Assembly (NCBI GenBank): GCA_016705335.1
Contig: JADIYN010000015.1
Span: forward strand, 1 to 64,000
From: Draconibacterium sp.
GTDB lineage: Bacteria > Bacteroidota > Bacteroidia > Bacteroidales > Prolixibacteraceae
Direction: 5' to 3'
Length of the DNA stretch: 64,000 nucleotides
The notes beneath the pieces were generated by a model. That model had not been told where the DNA came from. It saw only the letters and a list, made by a program, of their open reading frames with translations, and ran no database searches. Made by a program: the position numbers and the translations under genes. Numbering within the stretch: position 1 is the first letter of the stretch; each line of letters opens with the position of its first letter. Of this stretch, positions 1-9,421 are shown piece after piece.

Positions 1-717
1 CTTAATGGTTATATTCTGGGTTGAAAAGTCTTGGATAATTTTGAACTGAGATGATTTAATTTGATTTACTGCAATTGTCGGAGTATCGTGATAATAGCAC
101 TGATCATAATCTGGATTCTTATAAATTAGCATGTCGGTGTTTAAACAACATAAAAGCGCATAATTGTTACAGAGGCAATGGTAAAACCATCTCTTAGTAT
201 GCCATGAAGGCTTCCGACACTTTCAATCCATGTTTCGTGAAGTTGTTATATTCAGGGTAAATAAGAGTAAATTTTTCTTGATATTTCCATTAATCAATAC
301 TTCTTCAACATTTGAAACGATAAACGATACCGAATCTTCTTCGTCAAAAATGCCTGAATTTTTATTGTGTCGTTTTAATTTTAAATTATAATGGTATAAC
401 AACCTTTCTTGCTGGGTGTAGTATAACTCTTTGTAATACAATCCTTTTTTTGGATCTTCTCTCCACAAAACCAATTGTTTCCCAATCGGTTTGAGTACTG
501 TCTTCTGATTGCAAAACTTTTTGTACTCTCTTGAGATTGGATAATTGTATCGCCCGAAAATTTTATAAAACGTAAATGTGCAACAGTTCTCTGATTGACT
601 GGACTGTATAAGATTACTCATATATTTCCTGGATTCAGCAATTTTAAGTCTTAGCAAATACCTGTGGAATTGCCAGATAAAAAACAACAAATAAAGTAAT
701 CGATATAATTGATTTTC
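1..717 (-). pseudogene. Decayed secreted protein, 3' end outside window
   Basis: Minus-strand reading gives three overlapping frames that look like one broken gene. Near 715-650 one frame encodes a signal peptide (ISITLFVVFYLAIPQVFA). A second frame, 690 to 223, gives 155 residues including FIVSNVEEVLING, and a third frame gives WIESVGSLHG near 230-200 and a polar stretch near 110-55. Short secreted proteins with a similar WIExVGSxxG region are common in Bacteroidota and usually end in a T9SS tail, but that tail would lie beyond base 1. No ATG is visible at the signal peptide (the expected start reads ATA). I do not recognise a function. Confidence 0.45.
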
Positions 718-780
718 TCTATGCTAACAAGTTTTAATAATTTAATCAGTACATGCTCCATAAATACCAATTAATAATTG

Positions 781-880
781 TTATTCTGTTAACAACATAC
801 GCTTCGTATCAATAATCTTACCATCGCAAACCAAACTGTACAAATACATTCCGGCAACAAATTCGTTTGTAATTATTAAT
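781..880 (-). pseudogene. Orphan T9SS C-terminal tail remnant
   Basis: On the minus strand the last codons read NEFVAGMYLYSLVCDG, then KIIDTKRMLLTE and a stop at 783-781. This is the end of a type A T9SS sorting domain, the C-terminal signal that sends proteins through the type IX system to the cell surface. The body of its gene is missing: upstream sequence (880-920) is full of stops and the preceding broken protease ends in a different kind of C-terminus. The DNA at 821-867 is identical to 3227-3273, in the tail of the S74 protein, so this is probably a leftover of a duplicated gene of that type. Confidence 0.6.
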
Positions 881-919
881 ATTGGATTATATTTCTATAA
901 AATGTCTTTACTCACTAAA

Positions 920-2243
920 TTATTGACATCCGCCAATGTTCGTAGTTTCCAATTGCCCTCCGAGTTGAACTTCAAATCCGGGATTAATAAGTATTTCCCC
1001 GCCAATTAATTTGATTGATTGACCGTTTAATATAATTGAAAATTGGCACGAAGTTCCCGCGATGTTAATAATCCCAGCATTGTAAATAGGTGAATTAAAA
1101 TTACATAGATTTAATTGTGATGCTTTGCCAACCCAAACATTCTTTGCCAAAGAAGTAGATCCATGATTTTCCCAATCAAACATCAGGTTTAATTGACCTT
1201 CTCCGGTTGATGACGCAGTTAGTGGTTTGATAAATATGGAATTACCACACCCTGAGCTATTGGTAAAAGTGATGATGGTGTGGCTGTCCATTGGACTGAA
1301 ACCCCAAGCTGCAAATTATCTATTGAATAATTTTGACCAGAGAAGCAAATTAATGGGGTTCCATTTACAGTTGGGTTTTGTACAGTTACTGAACTAATAA
1401 GACAATCGCTAATGTTGCCCATATTTCCCAATAAAGAACTGTGCATTCTATTAACCTGACAAATGGTAGCTGCACACCCGTATGCGTTATAATCCATAAA
1501 ATTATTTGATGGAACAGCACATTGTCCATTATTTGGTTCATTAACATTCCAGCAATTTGGGTTAATTGGTGTGTCTTCGCATTCATCATTCTCGTTCCAT
1601 GTATGCATTAAGCCAGAATGCCCTAGTTCATGATTTAAGAGATTTGGGAGCCCAATGATTGACAAGATATTTAGCATATATTCCTGAAAGTGTTATCCAT
1701 CTTTTATTGCCAATCCCACTGGCCATTCCGTGTCCCATCATCCTCGCTCATAAAAATGTGAATAGAGTTGTCTTTATTTAACACATTTGATTGATTAACA
1801 ACAAATTTATTGTACAAATAATCCCCAAAAGGAAATGTCTGTTTATAACTCCAACCATAATCATCTTGCAAAAAATATATATTAGCCAATGAAAATCGAA
1901 TACGGCTGTCTGTTATAATAGGCGAACTGGTTGGTAGGTTCATCTCTTCGAAGTTTGTATATCTCAAATTCACATGGTTCATAAAGTGTTTGTTAACCAG
2001 TTTATAGAATTGTATTATTAGGAAAGTTCCCTGTACCATCATTCTTTTGAATTATGTGGAAAGTTATCCTTACAGTTTTGATAGAAGTATCGCAGGATTC
2101 ACTGGATCGTAAATATTCCAATCAATGCAAGATGCTGATTTTAAAGGTACATATTCATTTAATGTATGGCATTCAAATTTATCTTGACCATTAATTATTC
2201 CGATTATAGTTGAAAAGTATAATATTAAAAGAAACGCTTTCAT
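920..2243 (-). pseudogene. Broken secreted zinc metalloprotease (M43-like)
   Basis: Four frames in series on the minus strand form one gene. It starts at 2243 with a signal peptide (MKAFLLILYFSTIIGIINGQ). The next piece (2042-1704) contains IHIFMSEDDGTRNGQWDW. The third (1677-1219) holds the zinc motif HELGHSGLMHTW followed by NNFMDYNAYGCA, the pairing of HExxHxxGxxH and a Met-turn seen in metzincin proteases such as the pappalysin/M43 family. The last piece (1291-920) is a beta-rich adhesion-like region ending GGQLETTNIGGCQ. The protein would be exported and cleave extracellular protein. At least three frameshifts separate the pieces, so as read it is inactive. Either decay or consensus error is possible. 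Confidence 0.65.
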
Positions 2244-2264
2244 ATTGTATTTTTTAGAATTTAA

Positions 2265-3184
2265 TTAGTTTTTTAAATATTTGTTTTTGTTGTTCCATAC
2301 TTTGACAAAATATATACCCGGCGGATAAGTTGAGGTACTTTCCGTGTATTTGTTTGTAATGGTGCCTTTGTTGGAGCAACTATACCCCTGCCTGATTATA
2401 AATTTCAAATACAAATGGGTCAGTGCTGCTTTCTCCGACCTCAATTACGAAAGAATTTTTGAATGGATTTGGGTATATATTAACATCCAACAAGGAAACT
2501 AAATTACTTGAAGTGTAAAAAGTGTCGCAAGGCCAGGAGTAAGGATAATAGGGGGGATAAGGATAATATAAACAAAGTTAAGCAAATCGTCGCTGTAACG
2601 ATCTTAAAGGATCTGGACATCCACCATCACAAACTAATTGATCTTTTGGAAAGAAATAAGAGTAGTTCCAATTTTTTCAATTATTTTACCACTAAACTGA
2701 AGTTCAGGTTTACTTAATGCTAAAATCTCATTTACATTGTATGTTTTTAGTTTTAGTGAATCAGAAATTACTTCTAATGAAATGGAATCAACAATTAAAA
2801 CAATTGAATCGTAAAGTGCAACGGAATATGGTTCCTTAATAATAATGGTATCCCCAACTTCTTTAGTGAAATCGTAAAGTAGATAAAAGTCCTAATATTT
2901 GTACCTGTAAACCTTGTTTTCGGATATGTCAGTATATATATATTCGAACCCCTCAATAGATTCATTCCACAGTGAATCAACCAAAGTTTTTCAATAACTT
3001 TACATAGTTTTGAATCAATTAAAGTGTCCTTGATAGATTTAAGATTGTAATATCCGGTTGCCGGTGTAGCTGCTCCTTCCTGTAAGTATAATACCATTCT
3101 GCCCCGATTGAGTCCATTCCACCTGGGAGAAACCTGCCAGGTACAACACTGCAAACAAAAAGTTAGCTTTATTTTCATTGCCAT
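2265..3184 (-). pseudogene. Broken secreted protein with T9SS tail
   Basis: The start (ATG at 3184 or 3178) lies a few bases after the stop of the S74 gene, so the two are probably one transcript. The first frame gives MKIKLTF, and after a frameshift AVLYLAGFSQVEWTQSGQNG, together a plausible signal peptide and mature N-terminus. Middle pieces include SLEVISDSLKLKTYN near 2790-2740. The end carries a T9SS tail in two frames: LDVNIYPNPFKNSFVIEVG near 2490-2430 and PPGIYFVKVWNNKNKYLKN, with the stop at 2267-2265. At least four frameshifts or stops interrupt it. The central region has no family I recognise. Confidence 0.5.
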
Positions 3185-3187
3185 TCA

Positions 3188-4149
3188 TTACTGCGTTAGC
3201 AACATCGCTTTGTATCCACAATCTTCCCATCGCAAACCAAACTGTACAAATACATTCCGGCAACAAATTCGTTGGCGTTTATTGTTTCATTCCCGTTTTC
3301 CCTCTGTGTTAAGGTGATTGTTTTTTAAAAGTGTGCCTGTCATATTACAAATGTGCAGTTGCGCACTTTGTATAGTTTCAGGTATTTCAAACCTAATGGT
3401 AGTTTGGGTGCTAAAATGGATTGGGGTTATTCTGATAAAGTCTGGCCTGGTTTCCGCTTGCTTCCAAATCATCGAATCCTGTAATTGTGCCGCTTTTCAA
3501 ACTTGTTTCGCAACAATGAGCCAGGTCATTTTTTAATTCCTCAATTTGTGCCTGCTGTTCTTTCATGGCTCCTACAATTACAGGTATAATTGCATTGTAT
3601 TCAATGTAGTAGCGATCTATTTCTTCATCATAAAAACTGCTTGGGAAATATTTTCCAAATCCTGGGCAACAAAACCCATCCTGTCTTTTCCAATTTTGCA
3701 AATTTTGCTTTTTCACTATCTAATGTATCCTGTTTCTCTTCTATAAAATCATATTTCAGCCCGTTCATTTGCATAAGTTTTTCCAGTGGTTTTTCTATTG
3801 TCCTGAAATTCTCTTTTAAACGTTGGTCAGATGAAACAAGAGAGCCGTTTTGGTAAATATACAATCCATGAATTGATAAAAACTTTTTGTCCGAGGTACC
3901 CACTTTACATTGCCCATTTGAACTGGGATAAATAGCCCTTCCGTAACCGTCGGGCATGGATGAAATAATAATATCAGGGTAACTCCCTCCCGACACAAAA
4001 ATAGCTGAGCTAAGTTTCAGATTATAAGTTGCATCGGGATCCAAACCTCCTATGCCAACCCTGCCACTAGAATTCACTTTAATTTGTGCATAACTACTAA
4101 ACGAAATAAACACAAAACACACTACTAAATACATCAAATTTTTTTTCAT
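3188..4149 (-). pseudogene. S74 chaperone-domain secreted protein with T9SS tail (frameshifted)
   Basis: The N-terminus is a signal peptide (MKKNLMYLVVCFVFISFSSY, then AQ) followed by a VGIGGLDPDATYNLKL region typical of Bacteroidota tail-fibre-like proteins. SDQRLKENFRTIEKPLEKL starts a Peptidase_S74 intramolecular chaperone domain, which folds and trims trimeric beta-helix proteins. After a frameshift near 3690 the domain continues (SFYDEEIDRYYIEYNAIIPV) into a coiled coil (KEQQAQIEELKND). A second shift leads to YQNNPNPFSTQTTIRFEIP and the tail NEFVAGMYLYSLVCDGKIVDTKR. A one-base loss in the last codons changes the stop (3198 or 3188). Product: surface trimer exported by T9SS. Three small indels make the frame discontinuous. 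Confidence 0.65.
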
Positions 4150-4608
4150 AATTTTACAAAGTTTTGCGGGCAGGTGAGCGCTAACTTTCTGCTCGGGTTA
4201 AACAATAATTTTTATTTAAAGGTAGCCCGGCTGTTTATTTAGTTGGGCTATTTTTTTGCTGTCACAGAACGGATAAAACGGTTTGAAAAAAACTTTTTTG
4301 GAAAATATTTGCACCTCCCCATGCAGATTTTTGCGGGAGTAAAAGTTAAACGAACTTGTTGATGGATTTTGCAGGATTCGGTTTCATATTGCTCGTATTT
4401 TTTTTGGTTAATGCAAATATATAGTAAAAAAAATCAAATAATACTGCAGTTAAATCAGGTTTGTTTCGTTTTTTTTTTTTTTGATTTGTAAATATCAGTA
4501 AATGAGGTTGTTGTAGTTTGGTGAATATGTTGTATAACATAGTTTTAAAAATAGTAATCCCACCAGGTTAACAGAATCCCTGAAATTATGTTGAGGCAGT
4601 AAAAACGA
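4150..4608. other. Intergenic stretch, no gene seen
   Basis: AT-rich spacer upstream of the S74 protein gene, ending at the tandem array. It contains a long T run near 4470-4485. An open frame at 4540-4346 on the minus strand is low-complexity (poly-lysine from the T run) and is not a credible gene. The promoter of the minus-strand secreted-protein cluster should lie in 4150-4260, but I cannot point to clear boxes. Confidence 0.5.
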
Positions 4609-5153
4609 AGTTGCAGACTGACTATAGGTTATTACCCGCTGACTTTAATTCAAACAATGATTGAGTCGTACTCAGTTACAGACTGACTCCTACTTGGCTT
4701 TCCTTTGAGTTGGTACTCAGTTGCAGACTGGCTCCCCCTTTTTCCTTTGAGTTGTACTCAGTTGCAGCCTGACTTCTACTTAGCTTTCCTTTGAGTTGTA
4801 CTCAGTTGCAGACTGACTTCTACTTAGCTTTCCTTTGAGTTGTACTCAGTTGCAGACTGACTTCTACTTAGCTTTCCTTTGAGTTGTCCCTGGTTGCAGA
4901 CTGACTTCCTCTTCTCCTTTGGTGCTCCAGTTGCGCCGCCCTGCTCCCTCCTCTCTAGCTTTCCTTTGGGTTGTACTCAGTTACAGACTGACTCCTACTC
5001 AGCTTTCCTTTGAGTTGTACTCAGATGCTCACTGACTCTACTTGGCTTCCCTTTGAGTTGTACTCAGCTGCAGACTGACTCCTACTTGGCTTTCCTTTGA
5101 GTTGTACTCAGTTACAGACTGACTCCTACTTAGCTTTCCTTTGAGTTGTACTA
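4609..5153. repeat. 44-bp tandem repeat array, about 11 units
   Basis: Units begin at about 4666, 4708, 4751, 4795, 4839, 4883, (degenerate, about 4925), 4971, 5015, 5057 and 5101, with a partial unit at 5145. The period is 44 bp in the best-preserved part (4751, 4795, 4839, 4883 are exactly 44 apart). Each unit contains ACTCAGTTGCAGACTGACT, whose outer seven bases on each side pair at six of seven positions around a TGCAG loop. The other half is CTTTCCTTTGAGTTGT. The period is not a multiple of three and every frame has stops, so this is not coding. There are no unique spacers, so it is not CRISPR. Function is unknown. Confidence 0.85.
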
Positions 5154-5403
5154 AACCATTACATGATTTAAACTGCTCAAGTTCTGGCCGGGATACATTT
5201 GTCAATTATATGTAATTCATTGTAGTATAGAATGAATGTAGTTTAACATTAAAATTTAAAGCAGCATTAGTTTAACAAAAATATTGGCAGGGTGATATAA
5301 GGTTGAAATAAGAATAACTATAAATGATTGATGCCTTGTTTTTACTTCGATTGATATTTAATTCAGGTTAATACAAAATTTAAACACCAATTAAATTAAT
5401 TAA
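5154..5403. other. Intergenic spacer, nothing recognised
   Basis: AT-rich spacer between the tandem array and the stop of the NUDIX gene. I see no coding frame, RNA gene or clear hairpin in it. Confidence 0.4.
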
Positions 5404-6012
5404 TTACAAACCCAGAATATCATAAAATTCAGATAAAATCATGGCGGTTGCACCCCAGATAATTTCGCCGTCAAACTTAAAACAGGGCACTTTTAATGTT
5501 CCTGTAATGGTAAGCAGTTCAGCTTCTTCCAGTGCATTTTTCATGTTTTTCAGCGGGAACGAAATTGTTTTTTCCACCTCGTTTTCGCAAATGACAAACT
5601 CCGGTTTTTTGCTGAGCCAGCCCACAAACGGGTGAATCTGGAAACGGCTCACCTGTACGTAAAGTTCAGAGAGTGTTCCGAGTATTTCAATTTGTTCAGG
5701 TGTAATCCCAATTTCTTCCCATGTTTCGCGCAGGGCGGTTTCAAGGGCAGTTTCGCCTTTTTCAATCCGTCCGCCCGGCAGTGCAATTTGCCCGGCGTGG
5801 TGTTTCATGTGAGTGGGGCGTTTTATTAAACACACATGCAATTCGTTGTTTTCGGGATAAAGCAGAAGCAAAACGCTGCTGTGTTTCATGCGTGACTGGT
5901 CGTTGCTGCCGGCTACAAGGTCCCGGTTCACGGGCAGCATTCTGCGGTGCGAGGTTGAACCCGGCAACGATTGCGACAAAGCTTTTTTGATATTTTCAGC
6001 ATCGAAAAACAT
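5404..6012 (-). CDS. NUDIX hydrolase, CoA pyrophosphatase-like
   Basis: 202 residues. The Nudix box lies at about residues 80-102 (GGRIEKGETA then RETWEEIG), which binds the divalent metal and pyrophosphate substrate. Just before it, CLIKRPTHMKHHAGQIALPG resembles the extra motif of the CoA pyrophosphatase group (E. coli NudL and peroxisomal Pcd1p), which splits CoA and acyl-CoA into 3',5'-ADP and phosphopantetheine. The length fits that group. Probably cytoplasmic. The frame is intact. It is transcribed away from the haem operon's terminator and stands alone. Substrate is inferred from the motif; another NUDIX substrate is possible. Confidence 0.85.
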   Translation of the reverse strand: MFFDAENIKKALSQSLPGSTSHRRMLPVNRDLVAGSNDQSRMKHSSVLLLLYPENNELHVCLIKRPTHMKHHAGQIALPGGRIEKGETALETALRETWEEIGITPEQIEILGTLSELYVQVSRFQIHPFVGWLSKKPEFVICENEVEKTISFPLKNMKNALEEAELLTITGTLKVPCFKFDGEIIWGATAMILSEFYDILGL

Positions 6013-6028
6013 GCTGCAAAATTAAAAA

Positions 6029-6052
6029 AAATACCCGCCGAAACGGGTATTT
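6029..6052 (-). terminator. Rho-independent terminator of the haem operon
   Basis: AAATACCCG at 6029-6037 pairs perfectly with CGGGTATTT at 6044-6052. Read on the minus strand the stem is followed by a run of T (6030-6023). It lies about 75 bp beyond the HmuY stop and just before the NUDIX start, so it ends the haem uptake transcript. Confidence 0.8.
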
Positions 6053-6127
6053 AAACTCAATAGTAATGAAATATAAAAACTCAAAAATCTTAATTCGAAA
6101 TAAAAATTAAAAAAAACCAATAATTTT

Positions 6128-7120
6128 TTACAACCTCAAAAATTCAAATGTCGGATATCCTTTCTCACCTGTCGAATTATAATAGTCGATAAATCTCAGT
6201 TTGTAATAAAAGCAAGCCTGTTTTTTATTACATATATCTTCTCTGGTTTTACCTTGTACATTCCATTGTCAAAATCATAGTCTTTCCACTTGTAACCAAT
6301 AATATCTTTTTGATTAACAAGGTTTTGTTTCTCTGCAATTTCAAAACTTACCTCTTCAAACGGTGTAATTGAATCTAATGCTGCAACTGTTTTATACGGA
6401 TTTATCAAAACTCCTGTAACAAGATATGGATATGGGTCGCCAACATCGGTAAAAAGCAGGGTTGAATATTTGCAAAATTGCAAATCCCAACTGTTTTTAT
6501 TGGGTTCAATGTCAACAATTCCATTATCGAATGAGAAACATACATAGTTAACTGAAGTGTCTTTTTGTACAAGCATTGTTTTTTCATCGCTTCCGTTGAG
6601 GTTGGCAAAACGAACAACAAAAGTATTTTCATCCTGCAGGTTGAAAAGTAACTTTTTTCTCGCCTAATAAATTAAAATCCTCATCGGTTCCACGGTCAAT
6701 TACATACACATTTTGCAGCGAAACAGGTTTTTCGGCTTCAACCCGATACCAGTTTCCAATGGCTGTACTGTCAAGGTTTCCATGCGATGGATCAAAATTC
6801 ATGGTCAGTCCGGCGCTGTTTTTTACATTTTCAAAATCAGTTTGGCCTGTGTTTCCGGCCAGCATCATTTTCGATGTATTCAGAATAATATGCCACCCGT
6901 TTTCGGATGTCTCGAAACCCAGGTCCCAATCTGAAAGCAGATTCTGTTTGACTGTTGTATTGCTTTCCAAATCATAAAAAATCTGGTATATATAATTTTC
7001 GGTAAGCTCAACTTTACCCACCGTTAAATTGCCGGGGTCATGCGGGGGCACTATTTCATCCTGCTCAAAACAGGAAGTAAGTGCAAATAAAAGAATGATA
7101 TAAATTGCTGAAAATCTCAT
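6128..7120 (-). CDS. HmuY-family haem-binding lipoprotein (frameshifted)
   Basis: The N-terminus MRFSAIYIILLFALTSC is a lipoprotein signal with the acylated Cys at residue 17. The body has the duplicated pattern of the HmuY family: SDWDLGFETSENGWHIILN in the first half, NSWDLQFCKYSTLLF in the second, and the typical end FYYKLRFIDYYNSTGEKGYP-TFEFLRL. HmuY proteins take haem at the cell surface and hand it to a TonB-dependent receptor. It starts 7 bp after the receptor's stop, so it is co-transcribed. Frameshifts near 6650 and 6205 split it into three frames; with those repaired the length (about 330 residues) is sensible. Likely consensus errors. Confidence 0.8.
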
Positions 7121-7127
7121 AATCAGT

Positions 7128-9344
7128 TTAATATTTCACAAAATTAATTTTCAGGCTGAGAAAATAAGTTCGTCCCCAGCCAACAAGTGATGAAGCGCCT
7201 CCACCGCCGCCATGTCCTGTTCCTCCTCCAATTCCCTGGCCGCCAACTTCTTTATTGTCGAAAATATTTTTTACCCCGCAGTTACTGAAAACCTGCTTTG
7301 CCAGAATTTTTCATCACGTTAACATCCAGGTTGTTAAAGGCATTTATATATCCAATTGTAACTTCTTCGGCTGAGTTAAAAAAATAAGTTGGGTATTTCC
7401 CCGAGTATTTGTAAAAGATGGAGAGTTTTGTACTGCTTTTCACAAAGTTCACATCAAAACTTGTATTCCAGTTATTTGAGTAAATGAAGTTATTGCTGTC
7501 GAAAGCTTCATCTTTTCGGCCAATTCTTGAATAACCTGCTTTTATATTTAACAATGACGATTGATATAAAGAACCCGAGATTTCAAAACCAATACTTGAA
7601 AATTTTCCGGTGTTTTCGTTTTTATAATGAAGTAAATTATCGGGGTCAACCTGAACCAGGCTGATTTTATTATCGATGATATTGTAAAAAGGTTTCAGAT
7701 CAAAAACCAGTGTAGTTTTTCCCTGTGTAAATTTATAATTCGCTGATGCATTAAAACTATGCGAACGTTCGGACTGCAGGCTGTCATTTCCTTCAACCTG
7801 GTGGTTACTGTCGAAGAAATACAGATACAGCTCTTTTAACGAGGGTGAACGAAATCCACGTGCGTATGAAGCCCTGAGGGTTATTTTTCCCGGCTTGTAC
7901 ATTAAATTTACAGATGGAGTTAGCGGCGCTTTATATCTTGTGTTATATGCAGCTCTTATTCCGGGCTGAACAGATAAACTTTCCACAGGTTTCCAAATTG
8001 CGCTTACAAAAAGTGCATAATCGCCAATATTTTGCTGTTCGTTTTCGATTCGTTTTCCACGGGCGGTTTCATAGTTTAAATCGAACCCGGTTTGAAAGCT
8101 GAACTTAGCGCTGTCGGGTGTAAAATTATAAGTTCCGCGGGCCATAAACGAGTTGAAGGACGACGTGTCCTGGTCTTCGAAAGCAGTTGTGAGTGTTTTG
8201 CTCAAATCGGTTAAATCTACAAGGTATTTTTCTTTTTGCCTTTCATAAAGCGAATAGGCGACTAATAAATTAAAGCCGGCGTTTTCACCTAATTTATTTG
8301 TTATTTCGGCACTGTTGTTAAACCGAAGTGTTTTATACCAGGTGTCGTTGGCTTTTTCGTAATACGGTGCAAAAGGTTCGTTGCGGTCAAGCAGGCGTTC
8401 TTTGAATAAATCCGACTTTAAACGAAGTTTTGTTTTCTCGGTATTATAATAATATGACAGCCCTCCATTATATTGTTCCTTTGGTTTCCATTGTTTTGAG
8501 CGTGTATCTTCAAGCGAATAACCGCTGAAAAAATTGCGGCCTCCGTTTACTTCGAAAGCATTTTTTTTGTGGCGAATTGAAGTTAGAAAATTAAAATTGT
8601 AGGTTCCAATACTTTCATAATACGAGTTTACACTTGTTTTGTATTTGGCATGCGAACTGTTTTCGGTAATAATATTGATAACACCACCCAGTGCATTACT
8701 TCCATAAATCACCGACATAGGGCCTTCAACCATTTCAATCTGACTTACATTGTCGAGATTTAGCTGGCTTAAATCAATATTGCCATCTAATCTTCCAATC
8801 ACAGGAACTCCGTCAACAAGAATTTTAATATTTTCACCCGTTACTCCCTGCAACGACATGCTGGTTCCTGTTGATGGATCATTGGAAAGCCTGATGCCCA
8901 GTTCATCGGATAAAATTCCGGCAAGATTTGTAGCTGCCTTACTTTCAATGCGGTCTTTGCCGATAAGTTTTATATCGTATATAGATTTATCGGCGCTGAC
9001 GGGTTTAAATTGACCGGTTACCACCACAGAATTTAGTTCGTAATAGGAAGGTTTTAAAACATAGGTTTTTGCAGCAACTCCCGGTGAAAGTGTATCAATT
9101 AAAGCCTCGAAACCCATACAACTGATGCTTATTATTTTTCTCTGATTGAGCGAAAAGTTAACAGTGCCACTTAAATCGGTTATGTAGTAATCCTTTGTTT
9201 GATTGTCCAGACTTTCCACACAAATATTTGCATACGGAACCGGTTCTCCCTTTGAGGTTTCAGCATCAAGTACCTTAACTTTTACTTCCTGGGCAAAAGC
9301 TAAAGTACTTAAACAGACAGCAAAAATATGATTTTTATATTCAT
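7128..9344 (-). CDS. TonB-dependent haem receptor, HmuR-like (frameshifted ends)
   Basis: The central 645 residues are continuous. The start (ATG 9344) gives MNIKIIFLLSV, then shifts frame into STLAFAQEVKVKVLDAET, a signal peptide and a carboxypeptidase-regulatory-like domain. The plug follows (AATNLAGILSDELGIRLSND, ILVDGVPVIGRLDGN, MSVIYGSNALGGVINIITE), then a 22-strand-type barrel (FRSPSLKELYLYFFD). A shift near 7300 leads to the true end: VKNIFDNKEVGGQ, a Gly/His-rich loop (GIGGGTGHGGGGG), GWGRTYFLSLKINFVKY and a stop. It transports haem across the outer membrane using TonB energy. Placement between two HmuY-family genes supports haem rather than siderophore or vitamin B12 as substrate. 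Confidence 0.85.
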
Positions 9345-9372
9345 CAATTTAATTGAGTAAAAGCCGCGAAAT

Positions 9373-9407
9373 GAAATACCGGTTGTCGTTGAAACAACCA
9401 GTATTTC
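9373..9407 (-). terminator. Intra-operon hairpin, attenuator or weak terminator
   Basis: 9373-9386 and 9394-9407 form a 14-bp inverted repeat with a seven-base loop. The single mismatch is a G-U pair in minus-strand RNA. It sits between the T9SS-tailed HmuY-like gene and the receptor gene, 14 bp after the former's stop. No strong T run follows on the minus strand, so it may partly stop transcription or protect the 3' end of the upstream message. Confidence 0.6.
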
Positions 9408-9421
9408 TTATTAATAAAAAT

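Noticed and set aside
2508..2717. Plus-strand frame of 69 residues
   Set aside because: It lies antisense to the broken T9SS-tailed protein and has no independent protein features.
4609..5153. Possible CRISPR array
   Set aside because: The units are contiguous tandem copies with no unique spacers, and no cas genes are present.
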